In this document: in pieces, positions 23,599-31,665 of the stretch
How positions within the stretch are numbered: the stretch's first letter is position 1
How the letters are laid out: every line of letters begins with the position of its first letter
NCBI GenBank assembly: GCA_038232455.1
Contig: JBBSHU010000009.1
Location: 1 to 43,890 of the forward strand
Reading direction: 5' to 3'
Source: DATAQC01 sp038232455
GTDB lineage: Bacteria > Actinomycetota > Acidimicrobiia > Acidimicrobiales > AC-14
DNA length: 43,890 bases
The notes under the pieces: generated by a model
Seen by the model: only the letters and a program-made list of their open reading frames with translations
What the model was told of the DNA's origin: nothing
The model's database searches: none
Position numbers and translations under genes: made by a program

Positions 23599-24421
23599 GC
23601 CGCCCGTCGACGACGTGGAGGAGACGACCGACGTCGACGAAGCACCCGGCGACGGCGACGACACGACCACAGGCGGAACCGAGGGGCCGCCGGTCGACGA
23701 CGCCCGCCAGGTGGTCCTCGATGCCTTGACCACCGAGCTGGGCGATGACCTGGTAGCCACCGAGCTCCACCGCGACGACGTCTGGATGCGGGTCAGGCGC
23801 GAGGGATGGAAGCGCACGGCCGAGGTGTGCCGATCGCTGGGCTTCGAGTACTTCTGCTTCCTGTCGGGCCTCGATTGGATGCCCGCCACCTCGCTGATGC
23901 GGGGCGACGTGGCCACGGAGGAGATCGACGCCGGCGACGAGGGCGGCGACGAGGCCGAGGCCCAGAACGAGGCGGTGGCCGAGGCCGAGGCCGCGCCCGA
24001 GGTCAGGTCCACGGAGGGCGATGGCTCCGGCGGTTGGCAGACCGGTCACACCGGGGGCGACACCCGTTTCCAGGTCTTCGCCCGCCTCTATTCGATCGAG
24101 CGCCACATGGGGATCACGCTCAAAGCCGACCTCGACGACGACGCCCCCGCGGTCGAAACGTGGTCGGAGGTGTATGCCGGGGCCGATTGGCACGAGCGTG
24201 AGACCTGGGAGATGTTCGGCTTCGACTTCGTGGGACACCCTCACCTGGTCCACATGTACCTGCCCGGCGAGTTCGAGGGCTTTCCTCTCCGTAAGGACTT
24301 CCCGCTTCTCGCCCGCGAGGTGAAGCCCTGGCCCGGCCTGGTCGACGTGGAGCCCATGCCCGAGAGCGAGGAGGAGGCAGCCGCGGCCGCCGCCGGGGCC
24401 GAAGCAGGGGAGGGCTCGTGA
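23576..24421 (+). CDS. nuoC: NADH-quinone oxidoreductase subunit C with acidic insert
   Basis: Peripheral-arm subunit, 281 residues. Conserved parts are VCRSLGFEYFCFLSGLDW, FQVFARLYSIERH, the WHERETWEMFGFDFVGHPHL segment and GFPLRKDFPLL. Two low-complexity acidic stretches are unusual: an N-terminal one (about 8-45, DDVEETTDVDEAPGDGDD) and an insert after the strand LSGLDWMPA (about residues 115-155, rich in Glu, Asp and Ala). The C-terminus is also Glu/Ala-rich. GTG 23576 overlaps the nuoB end by 23 bp, and a TTG at 23585 is an alternative. The stop overlaps nuoD as GTGA. Confidence 0.93.
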   Translation: MSRLSSTEPPVDDVEETTDVDEAPGDGDDTTTGGTEGPPVDDARQVVLDALTTELGDDLVATELHRDDVWMRVRREGWKRTAEVCRSLGFEYFCFLSGLDWMPATSLMRGDVATEEIDAGDEGGDEAEAQNEAVAEAEAAPEVRSTEGDGSGGWQTGHTGGDTRFQVFARLYSIERHMGITLKADLDDDAPAVETWSEVYAGADWHERETWEMFGFDFVGHPHLVHMYLPGEFEGFPLRKDFPLLAREVKPWPGLVDVEPMPESEEEAAAAAAGAEAGEGS

Positions 24422-25590
24422 CCGCAGTCAGCGAGCAGGGGCGGATGGCCTACATCGCAGGCCAGGCGGCCGACGCCCGGGTGAACGTCGAGCTCCAGAC
24501 CGAGGAGATGACGCTCAACCTCGGCCCCCAGCACCCGGCCACCCACGGCACCCTGCGCATCATCGCCCGCCTCGACGGCGAGCAGGTGATCAACGCCGAG
24601 GTGGTGTGCGGCTACATGCACCGGGGCTACGAGAAGCTCACCGAGGTTCGCACCTTTCCCCAGGTGACCACCCTGATCAACCGCATCGACTGGCTGTCGT
24701 CGTTCGCCAACGAGGTGCCGTTCATCCTGGCTGCCGAGCAGTTGATGGAGGTCGAGGCGCCCCCCCGAGCCCAGTACATCCGCACGATCATGTTCGAGCT
24801 GAGCCGGATCGCCAACATCACCCTGTTCATCGGGGAGATGGGGGTGCAGCTGGGCGCCATCACGCCGGTGTTCTTCGCGTTCCGCGACCGGGAGTACGTG
24901 CTCAACCTCATCGAGGCGGCCACGGGTGGGCGGTTCCACCCCAACTACGACCGCATGGGCGGGCTCAAAGAGGACCTCCCCCGGGGTTGGGTGGCCGAGA
25001 CCCACGATGCCATGAAGCGGATCCGGACCTACTGCGACCAGCTCGAAGACCTGCTCATGGGCAACGAGATCTTCGAGGCCCGTACCCGCGGCGTCGGGGT
25101 CATCCCCGCCGGCGTCGGTCTGTCCTACGGCCTGTCGGGGGCCAACATCCGCGCCAGCGGAGTCGACTGGGACCTGCGTCGCGACGCCCCGTCGCCCCTG
25201 GCCTGGAAAGACCTCGACTGGAAGGTCTGGACCCATCCCGACGGCGACTCGTTCGCCCGCTACTGGGTACGCCTTCAGGAAACCCGTGAGGCCACCAAGA
25301 TGGTCGACCAGATGCTCGACGGGCTTCCCGCCGGGCCCATCCAGGCCAAGGTGCCGCGCATCATCAAGGTGCCGGCAGGCGAGGCGTGGGCCCACACTGA
25401 GAACCCTCTGGGCGAGATGGGCTACTACGTGGTGAGCCAGGGTGGCCTTGGGCCCATCCGTTGCAAGATCCGGTCGGCGTCGTTCAACAACACGTCGATC
25501 GTCCCCTGGTTGCTGAAGGGCGTGTACGTGCCCGACATCATCACCATCTTGTCCAGCCTCTACTTCATCCTCGGCGACATCGACCGATAG
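24418..25590 (+). CDS. nuoD: NADH-quinone oxidoreductase subunit D
   Basis: 49-kDa-type subunit that forms the quinone site with NuoB, 390 residues. Marks are LNLGPQHPATHGTLR (His near 39-43), CGYMHRGYEKL, INRIDWLSSFANE, PPRAQYIRTIMFELSRIANI and the C-terminal FILGDIDR. Arg69 in HRG matches the arginine of mitochondrial NDUFS2 that NDUFAF7 dimethylates, and a NDUFAF7-like gene closes this operon. GTG 24418 overlaps the nuoC stop. The final TAG shares its last base with the GTG start of the aldehyde dehydrogenase gene. Confidence 0.97.
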   Translation: MTAVSEQGRMAYIAGQAADARVNVELQTEEMTLNLGPQHPATHGTLRIIARLDGEQVINAEVVCGYMHRGYEKLTEVRTFPQVTTLINRIDWLSSFANEVPFILAAEQLMEVEAPPRAQYIRTIMFELSRIANITLFIGEMGVQLGAITPVFFAFRDREYVLNLIEAATGGRFHPNYDRMGGLKEDLPRGWVAETHDAMKRIRTYCDQLEDLLMGNEIFEARTRGVGVIPAGVGLSYGLSGANIRASGVDWDLRRDAPSPLAWKDLDWKVWTHPDGDSFARYWVRLQETREATKMVDQMLDGLPAGPIQAKVPRIIKVPAGEAWAHTENPLGEMGYYVVSQGGLGPIRCKIRSASFNNTSIVPWLLKGVYVPDIITILSSLYFILGDIDR

Positions 25591-27050
25591 TGCCAATTCT
25601 TGCCCTGGCGGGCTGGGAGGGCAGGATCTTCAGCGGAGGATGGGTGGCCGCCGGGGGAGGCACCTACCCCGTGGTGGAACCGGCCACCGGCGCCGAGTTG
25701 GCCCAGTTGGGTCTGGCCACGGGAGGTGACGTCGAGCGGGCCGCAGCGACGGCCGCCGACGCCCAGGGAGCCTGGGCCCAAGCCTCCTACGAGGAACGAT
25801 CGGCGGTGCTGCGCCGGGCCGGCGATCTCTGGGAGGCCCACGCCCCTGACGTGCAGGACTGGCTCGTGCGCGAAGCGGGGTCGATCCCGCCCAAGGCAGG
25901 GGTGGAGACCCACGCCGCCGCCAACGAGTGCTACGAGGCCGCCGCCCTGGCGTCGGCGCCCTACGGTCGCCTCCTCCCCACGGCCGCACCACGGCTGAGC
26001 CTTTCCCGGCGACGCCCGGTCGGCGTCGTCGCCGTCATCTCCCCGTTCAATTTCCCCCTGGTCCTGGCCATCCGCGCCGTGGCGCCCGCTCTCGCCCTGG
26101 GCAACGCAGTGGTGCTCAAGCCCGACCCCCGCACGGCCGTGTGTGGCGGTGTCGCCCTCGCCCGTATCTTCGAGGAGGCCGGACTTCCTCCGGGCCTGCT
26201 CCATGTCCTGCCCGGCGCGGCCGAGGTCGGTGAGGCCATGATCACCCACCCTCTGGTCCGGGTCGTGTCGTTCACCGGCTCGACGAGGGTGGGCCGGGGT
26301 GTGGCCGAACTGGCCGGCCGGCACCTGAAGCGGGCGCACCTGGAGCTGGGTGGGAACAGCGCGCTGATCGTGCTCGACGATGCCGATATCGACCGGGCCG
26401 CCTCCGCCGGGGCATGGGCGTCGTTTCTCCATCAGGGCCAGATCTGCATGACGGCCGGCCGCCACCTTGTGCACGAAAGTCTGGCCGATGCCTACGTCGA
26501 ACGCCTGGCGGCCGAGGCCTCGCAGCTGCGGGTGGGCGATCCTGCCACCGGGCCGGTGGCGCTCGGCCCGGTGATCGACGATGTCCAACGCGACAGGATC
26601 CATGGCCTGGTCACCTCCAGCGTGGATGCGGGTGCCGGTCTGGCCTCGGGCGGGACCTTCGAAGGCCTGTTCTACCGGCCAACCGTCCTGAGCGACGTGA
26701 CGCCGGCCATGCCCGCGTACGCCGAAGAGATCTTCGGCCCCGTGGCCCCCGTCACCACGTTCTCCTCGCTGGACGAGGCCGCCTCCCTCGCCGCCGGCAC
26801 TGAGTACGGGCTGGCCCTGGGGATCCTCACCCGCGACGCCATGAAGGGTCTGGCCCTCGCCGAGCGCATCCCGGCCGGGATCGTGCACATCAACGACCAG
26901 ACCGTGAACGACGAGGCCAATGCCCCGTTCGGCGGGGTCGGCGCGTCGGGCACGGGTTCGCGTCTCGGGGGGGCGGAGGCCAACATGGAGGCATTCACCG
27001 AGACCCAGTGGGTCACGGTCCGCAGCGAGATCGCTCCCTACCCGTTCTGA
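25590..27050 (+). CDS. aldehyde dehydrogenase (benzaldehyde/vanillin dehydrogenase-like)
   Basis: NAD(P)+-dependent aldehyde oxidation, 486 residues. The substrate-tunnel motif SPFNFPLVLAIRAVAPAL, the glycine loop FTGSTRVGRGVAELAG, the general base in HLELGGNSALIV (about Glu252) and the catalytic Cys in GQICMTAGR (about Cys286) are all present, so the enzyme looks active. The closest feel is to aromatic aldehyde dehydrogenases, but substrate cannot be read from sequence. GTG 25590 shares one base with the nuoD stop, so it is translationally coupled to the complex I genes and stands where nuoEFG usually are. A frame from 25461 would run antisense-like through nuoD and is not supported. Confidence 0.92.
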   Translation: MPILALAGWEGRIFSGGWVAAGGGTYPVVEPATGAELAQLGLATGGDVERAAATAADAQGAWAQASYEERSAVLRRAGDLWEAHAPDVQDWLVREAGSIPPKAGVETHAAANECYEAAALASAPYGRLLPTAAPRLSLSRRRPVGVVAVISPFNFPLVLAIRAVAPALALGNAVVLKPDPRTAVCGGVALARIFEEAGLPPGLLHVLPGAAEVGEAMITHPLVRVVSFTGSTRVGRGVAELAGRHLKRAHLELGGNSALIVLDDADIDRAASAGAWASFLHQGQICMTAGRHLVHESLADAYVERLAAEASQLRVGDPATGPVALGPVIDDVQRDRIHGLVTSSVDAGAGLASGGTFEGLFYRPTVLSDVTPAMPAYAEEIFGPVAPVTTFSSLDEAASLAAGTEYGLALGILTRDAMKGLALAERIPAGIVHINDQTVNDEANAPFGGVGASGTGSRLGGAEANMEAFTETQWVTVRSEIAPYPF

Positions 27051-27176
27051 TCCCCTACGCGATCGGCGGCCTCGGCGATGACGGCGAGGGCGGAGTCCCG
27101 GCCCTCGTAGCCGTCGGGTCTCGGCGTCCGCCCTGGCTAGAGCGTCCCGAATCTGGCGAGCGCCTGACCTGCTCGT

Positions 27177-27182
27177 TAGTCT
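27177..27182 (+). promoter_or_regulatory. TAGTCT -10 box upstream of nuoH
   Basis: TAGTCT ends 7 nt before GTG 27190, suggesting a second promoter for the nuoH-N half of the operon. It lies in the 241-bp gap after the aldehyde dehydrogenase gene, which otherwise holds nothing recognisable. Confidence 0.4.
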
Positions 27183-27189
27183 CCCGTCC

Positions 27190-27291
27190 GTGAACGTCCG
27201 CCGCCGCCCTCCCGCTGATCCGTCGACCGGAGCCGCGAGGGGCCGTATGACGAGGCGGGTTGTCACCCGTCCCGCCCGGCGGAGCTCGTAG
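27190..27291 (+). CDS. possible 33-residue arginine-rich leader peptide before nuoH
   Basis: GTG 27190, 7 nt after a TAGTCT box, opens a 33-codon frame with at least ten Arg residues (MNVRRRPPADPS ... VVTRPARRSS). Its TAG abuts the nuoH ATG directly. It could be a leader coupled to nuoH translation or only the 5' untranslated region. There is no homology evidence. Confidence 0.3.
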   Translation: MNVRRRPPADPSTGAARGRMTRRVVTRPARRSS

Positions 27292-28317
27292 ATGCTCGCC
27301 ATCAGCCTCAGTTACTGGCAGCTCACGGCCATCAAGACGGTGATCGTGCTGTCCATCGTCCCCGCCGGCGCCATCATCTTGGGCTATGTCTTCCTCCTGA
27401 AGATGATGGCCCACATGCAGAGCCGGATGGGACCCATGGAACCAGGCGGGTACCACGGCTGGTTCCAGCTCATCGGCGACGGGATCAAGTTCATCCAGAA
27501 GGAGGACATCATCCCCGCCGAGGCCGACCGGCGGGTGTTCGCCCTGGCCCCGCTCGTCATCCTGATCTCGACCTTCCTCATCTACGTGGTGGTCCCGGCC
27601 GGGCCCCGCCTGGTCGTGCAGGACCTCGACGTGGGCATCTTCTTCGCTCTGGCCGTGTCGTCGCTGTCGGTGATCGGCGTCCTGATGGCCGGCTGGGCGT
27701 CGGCCAACAAGTTCTCGTTGCTCGGCGCGTTGCGGGCGGCCGGCCAGCTCATCGCCTACGAGTTGCCCCTCGTGCTGGCCACGGTGGGTGTGGTGATCCA
27801 GGCCGGCACCATGAGCCTGCAGGGGATCGTCCACGCCCAGGCCGACCAGTCGATCTTCGGAATCGGGATCATCGGCAATCCCTTCGTCTTCACCCAGATC
27901 GTCGGGTTCATCCTGTTCATCGCCGCTGCCCAGGCCGAGCTGAGCCAGACCCCCTTCGACATGCCCGTCGCCGAGTCCGAGCTGGTGGCCGGGTTCATGA
28001 CCGAGTACACCGGCTTCCGGTTCCTGTTCTTCTTCATCTCCGAGTTCGGCACCGCCTTCGCCCTGGCCGGCATCGCCGCCACCCTCTACCTGGGGGGCTG
28101 GTACCAGCCCATCTTCGAGACCGGGATCATGGCCGACCTGCTGGGCCCCGTCGTGCTCGGGATCAAGGTCATGTTCGTGGCCTTCCTGATCTTCTGGATC
28201 CGCTTCACCTTCCCCCGCTTCCGCGAGGATCAGCTCCAGACCTTCGCCTGGAAGTACCTCATCCCCCTCAGTCTCCTCAACATCCTCGCGACCGGAATCC
28301 TCAAGGTGGCCCTGTAA
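27292..28317 (+). CDS. nuoH: NADH-quinone oxidoreductase subunit H
   Basis: Membrane subunit that joins the peripheral arm to the proton-pumping arm and lines the quinone chamber, 341 residues with eight or more helices. Marks are KMMAHMQSRMGPMEPGGYHGWFQ, GDGIKFIQKEDIIP, RAAGQLIAYELPL, AAAQAELSQTPFDMPVAESELVAGF, EYTGFRF and WIRFTFPRFREDQL. ATG 27292 follows a GGAG ribosome site, and the stop overlaps nuoI as TAATG. Confidence 0.97.
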   Translation: MLAISLSYWQLTAIKTVIVLSIVPAGAIILGYVFLLKMMAHMQSRMGPMEPGGYHGWFQLIGDGIKFIQKEDIIPAEADRRVFALAPLVILISTFLIYVVVPAGPRLVVQDLDVGIFFALAVSSLSVIGVLMAGWASANKFSLLGALRAAGQLIAYELPLVLATVGVVIQAGTMSLQGIVHAQADQSIFGIGIIGNPFVFTQIVGFILFIAAAQAELSQTPFDMPVAESELVAGFMTEYTGFRFLFFFISEFGTAFALAGIAATLYLGGWYQPIFETGIMADLLGPVVLGIKVMFVAFLIFWIRFTFPRFREDQLQTFAWKYLIPLSLLNILATGILKVAL

Positions 28318-28796
28318 TGCCGAAGATCCCCGGCGCCGGCCTGGTCAAGGGCCTCGGCGTCACGTTCAAGACCATGCTCGAACCGCCTGTCACGGTGCAG
28401 TACCCCCACGAGAAGGAGACACCCCCCACACGGGCCCGGGGCGTCATCGCCCTCAAGGAGGAGAACTGCACGGCCTGCATGCTGTGCGGGCGCGAGTGCC
28501 CCGACTGGTGCATCTACATCGAGGGCCACAAGGAGAAGCGCCCACCCCGTCGCGAAGGCGGAAAGCCGCGGACGGTCAACATCCTCGACCGTTTCGACAT
28601 CGACTACGCCCTCTGCATGTACTGCGGGATCTGCGTGGAGGTGTGCCCGTTCGACGCCCTGTTCTGGACGCCTGAGTACGAGTACTCCGAGGTGCGCATC
28701 GCCGATCTTCTCCACGACAAGGACAAGCTCGGCGAGTGGATGGGCACCGTCCCCGAGCCCCCGGCGCTGGAGGTCGGCGCCGTGAAGAAGAAGTAG
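28317..28796 (+). CDS. nuoI: NADH-quinone oxidoreductase subunit I
   Basis: Ferredoxin-like subunit with two 4Fe-4S clusters (N6a and N6b), 159 residues. The ligand sets are Cys51, 54, 57 and 61 (ENCTACMLCGRECPDWC) and Cys100, 103, 106 and 110 (ALCMYCGICVEVCPFDAL). Without NuoEFG in the operon, these clusters would be the entry point for electrons from a different partner. The C-terminus is short and charged (AVKKK). Confidence 0.96.
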   Translation: MPKIPGAGLVKGLGVTFKTMLEPPVTVQYPHEKETPPTRARGVIALKEENCTACMLCGRECPDWCIYIEGHKEKRPPRREGGKPRTVNILDRFDIDYALCMYCGICVEVCPFDALFWTPEYEYSEVRIADLLHDKDKLGEWMGTVPEPPALEVGAVKKK

Positions 28797-28809
28797 GGGA
28801 GCCGGTCCC

Positions 28810-29301
28810 GTGGTGGCAGAGAACATCGCCTTCGGGTTGATCGCCGCGGCCATGGTGGGGGCGGGATTCCGCCTCGTCACCACCACGAACGTCGTTCGGG
28901 CCGCTCTCTTCCTGGCCATCGTCCTGGGGGGCGTGGCCGCCATCTTCATCCTGCTGGGCGCCGAGTTCGTGGCCTGGGTCCAGGTCCTCGTCTACATCGG
29001 CGCCATCGTGGTCCTGCTCCTGTTCGGCGTCATGCTCACCCGGGCACCCATCGGCAAGGAGGGCGACCTCGACAACGACCAACGCTGGACGGCGGCCCTC
29101 GTGGCCCTGTTCGTGCTGGGGGCGTTGGCTTCGGTCCTTGCCGACGCCTGGGGTACCCAGGAGATCAAGTTCCAGGGTGTGCAGCGCACCGCCGCGGTCA
29201 GCGACTCCATCTTCGGCACCTATGTGGTGCCGTTCGAGGTGGCATCTGTACTGTTGCTCGCCGCCCTCGTCGGGGCGGTTGCCCTCGCCAGGCGGGACTG
29301 A
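28810..29301 (+). CDS. nuoJ: NADH-quinone oxidoreductase subunit J
   Basis: Membrane subunit of 163 residues with five helices. Helix 3 carries the typical LGAEFVAWVQVLVYIGAIVVLLLFGVMLT segment with the pi-bulge YIGAI. GTG 28810 lies 13 bp after nuoI. Confidence 0.94.
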   Translation: MVAENIAFGLIAAAMVGAGFRLVTTTNVVRAALFLAIVLGGVAAIFILLGAEFVAWVQVLVYIGAIVVLLLFGVMLTRAPIGKEGDLDNDQRWTAALVALFVLGALASVLADAWGTQEIKFQGVQRTAAVSDSIFGTYVVPFEVASVLLLAALVGAVALARRD

Positions 29302-29321
29302 CACATGACGGATCTCCACTG

Positions 29322-29621
29322 ATGTACCTCAACCAGTTCCTCATGTTGGCGGCCGTGCTCTTCGCCATGGGCGTGTACGGGGTCCTCGCCCGCAAGAACG
29401 GCGTGCTGGTGCTCATGTCCGTCGAGCTCATGCTCAATGCCGTCAACATCAACCTGGTGGCCTTCGGTGCCTTCAACAACACCGTCGCCGGCCAGACCTT
29501 CGCCCTGTTCGTGATCGCCATCGCCGCCGCCGAGGTGGGCGTCGGCCTGGCCATCATCCTGCTTATCTTCCGCAACCGGGCCAGCGTCGACATCGACGAG
29601 ATCGACGCGATGAGGGGCTGA
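29322..29621 (+). CDS. nuoK: NADH-quinone oxidoreductase subunit K
   Basis: Membrane subunit of 99 residues, three helices, with the two buried glutamates of the family in LVLMSVELMLNAVNINLV and IAAAEVGVGLAIIL. The length is standard. It lies 20 bp after nuoJ and 8 bp before nuoL. Confidence 0.95.
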   Translation: MYLNQFLMLAAVLFAMGVYGVLARKNGVLVLMSVELMLNAVNINLVAFGAFNNTVAGQTFALFVIAIAAAEVGVGLAIILLIFRNRASVDIDEIDAMRG

Positions 29622-29629
29622 GCGACCAC

Positions 29630-31609
29630 ATGCTCGGAAGTGCCTGGCTCATCCCGCTCATCCCGGCGATCTCTTTCGTGGTCATCCTCGCCGTCGGCAA
29701 GCGCCTGCCGGCCAAGGGGGCCGAGATCGGCATCGGCGCAATCGGGATCTCTTTCGTGCTGGCCATGGTCTCAGTCGTCCAGTGGGTGGCGAGGGACGAA
29801 CCCCGCGAAGCGGTCGAGCACCACCTGACCTGGTGGAAGCTGGGCGGCGTCGACATCGGTGCTGGCATCCACGTCGACGGCCTCACCGTGATGATGCTCG
29901 TGGTCGTCACCTTCATCTCGCTGCTGGTGCAGGTGTACTCCACCGGCTACATGGCCGGAGATCGCCGCTACACCTACTTCTTCGCCGCCCTTTCGTTGTT
30001 CACCGCCTCGATGCTCATGTTGGTGGTGGCCGACAACACCCTGCAGCTCCTCGTCGGCTGGGAGCTGGTCGGCGTGTGCTCGTTCATGCTCATCGGCCAC
30101 TGGTGGGAGGAGGAGGCCAACTCCAGCGCCGCCATCAAGGCCTTCCTCACCACCCGAACCGGCGATGTGGGTCTCATGTTGGGCGTCATCACTCTGTTCT
30201 TTGCCGCCGGCCAGAACTTCGACATCGCCAACCTCAACCGCCTGGCCCTCACCGGCGGCATCAGCCACGGGCTGCTGCTCACCGGCGGCGCCCTGCTCTT
30301 CCTCGGCGTCATGGGCAAGAGCGCCCAGTTCCCCCTGCACGTCTGGCTGCCCGACGCCATGGCCGGGCCCACCCCGGTGTCCGCCCTCATTCACGCCGCC
30401 ACCATGGTGGTGGCCGGGGTCTACCTGGTGGCCCGCGTCTACGGAGTGTTCTGGGCCGGGTTCTCCATCGGCGACGGGGGGATCAACCTGATCGCCATCA
30501 TCGGTGGCATCACCGTGATCATCGCCGCCGCCTTGGCGTTCGTGCAGGACGACATCAAGAAGGTGCTGGCATACTCCACCATCAGCCAGCTCGGCTACAT
30601 GGTGATGGCGCTCGGGGTCGGTGCCTGGACGGCCGGCGTGTTCCACCTGTTCACCCACGCCTTCTTCAAGGCCCTGCTCTTCCTGGGCTCGGGCTCGCTC
30701 ATCCACGCCGTGCACTCCAACAACATGAGCGAGATGGGCGGCATGCGGAAGCACATGCCAACCACCTTCTGGACCTTCATGGTGGGCTCCATGGCCCTGG
30801 CCGGCATCCCGCCCCTGGCCGGGTTCTGGTCGAAGGACGAGATCATCAACGGCGCGTCCCACGGCTTCGAGCTGTTCATGGTGGTCGGCCTCGTGGGGGC
30901 GGTCATGACCGCGGCCTACATGACCAGGGCCGTCTACCTCGTCTTCTTCGGCGAGTACCGGGGCCACGCCCACCCCCACGAGTCGCCGCCCTCGATGGCC
31001 ATCCCCCTGCAGATCCTCGGTGTCCTCTCCGTCGTCGGTGGCCTCGCCGGTACCGCGCTGGTCGGCAGCAAGTGGCGCTTCGCGCACTGGGTGACGTTCG
31101 AAATTCCCGGGGCGCCCGAGATCGTGGAGGAACACGCCTTCAACCTCCCCGTTGCCATGCTGTCTGTGGCCGTGGGGTTGATCGGCATCGGCATCGCCGC
31201 CGGCTACTACCTGCGCAACACGTTCCCCCGAGGGGCGGCCGAGAAGAGCGGCCTGGTCCGCACCGGTTACAAGGTGCTGGTGAACAAGTACTACCTCGAC
31301 AACCTCTACATCGACGGCATCGTCCGTTCGATCCAGTACCCCATCGCCAAGGCCGCCTACTGGATCAACCAGAAGGTCATCGACGGTGTCGTCAACGGGG
31401 TCGGTATCGGCACCCGCCAGACGGCCCAGGTCGTCTACGACGTGATCGACCAGAAGGTCATCGACGGTGCCGTCAACGGTGCCGGGTTCTCCGCCGAAGA
31501 GGGAGGCATCGTCCTCAGGCGGACGCAAACCGGACGCGTGCAGACGTACGCGGCCGTCCTGTTCGGCGCTAGTGCCCTCATCGCTGTGGGCCTCGTGTTC
31601 TTCACCTAG
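29630..31609 (+). CDS. nuoL: NADH-quinone oxidoreductase subunit L
   Basis: Distal antiporter-like proton-pumping subunit, 659 residues with about 15-16 helices. Key motifs are LLVGWELVGVCSFMLIGHW (essential Glu), GKSAQFPLHVWLPDAMAGPTPVSALIHAATMV, DDIKKVLAYSTISQLGYM and HAFFKALLFLGSGS. The C-terminal lateral-helix region carries an in-frame duplication: QKVIDGVVNGVG and QKVIDGAVNGAG, 27 codons apart (31363-31405 and 31444-31486). Confidence 0.97.
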   Translation: MLGSAWLIPLIPAISFVVILAVGKRLPAKGAEIGIGAIGISFVLAMVSVVQWVARDEPREAVEHHLTWWKLGGVDIGAGIHVDGLTVMMLVVVTFISLLVQVYSTGYMAGDRRYTYFFAALSLFTASMLMLVVADNTLQLLVGWELVGVCSFMLIGHWWEEEANSSAAIKAFLTTRTGDVGLMLGVITLFFAAGQNFDIANLNRLALTGGISHGLLLTGGALLFLGVMGKSAQFPLHVWLPDAMAGPTPVSALIHAATMVVAGVYLVARVYGVFWAGFSIGDGGINLIAIIGGITVIIAAALAFVQDDIKKVLAYSTISQLGYMVMALGVGAWTAGVFHLFTHAFFKALLFLGSGSLIHAVHSNNMSEMGGMRKHMPTTFWTFMVGSMALAGIPPLAGFWSKDEIINGASHGFELFMVVGLVGAVMTAAYMTRAVYLVFFGEYRGHAHPHESPPSMAIPLQILGVLSVVGGLAGTALVGSKWRFAHWVTFEIPGAPEIVEEHAFNLPVAMLSVAVGLIGIGIAAGYYLRNTFPRGAAEKSGLVRTGYKVLVNKYYLDNLYIDGIVRSIQYPIAKAAYWINQKVIDGVVNGVGIGTRQTAQVVYDVIDQKVIDGAVNGAGFSAEEGGIVLRRTQTGRVQTYAAVLFGASALIAVGLVFFT

Positions 31610-31665
31610 GTAGGGGACGACGTGACACTGACCGATCTGATCTGGCCATCCTGGTCGAGTAACCC

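Noticed and set aside
24241..25596. Long minus-strand open frames antisense to nuoD, nuoL and similar genes
   Set aside because: They are third-position GC shadows of strongly conserved plus-strand genes and have no protein motifs.
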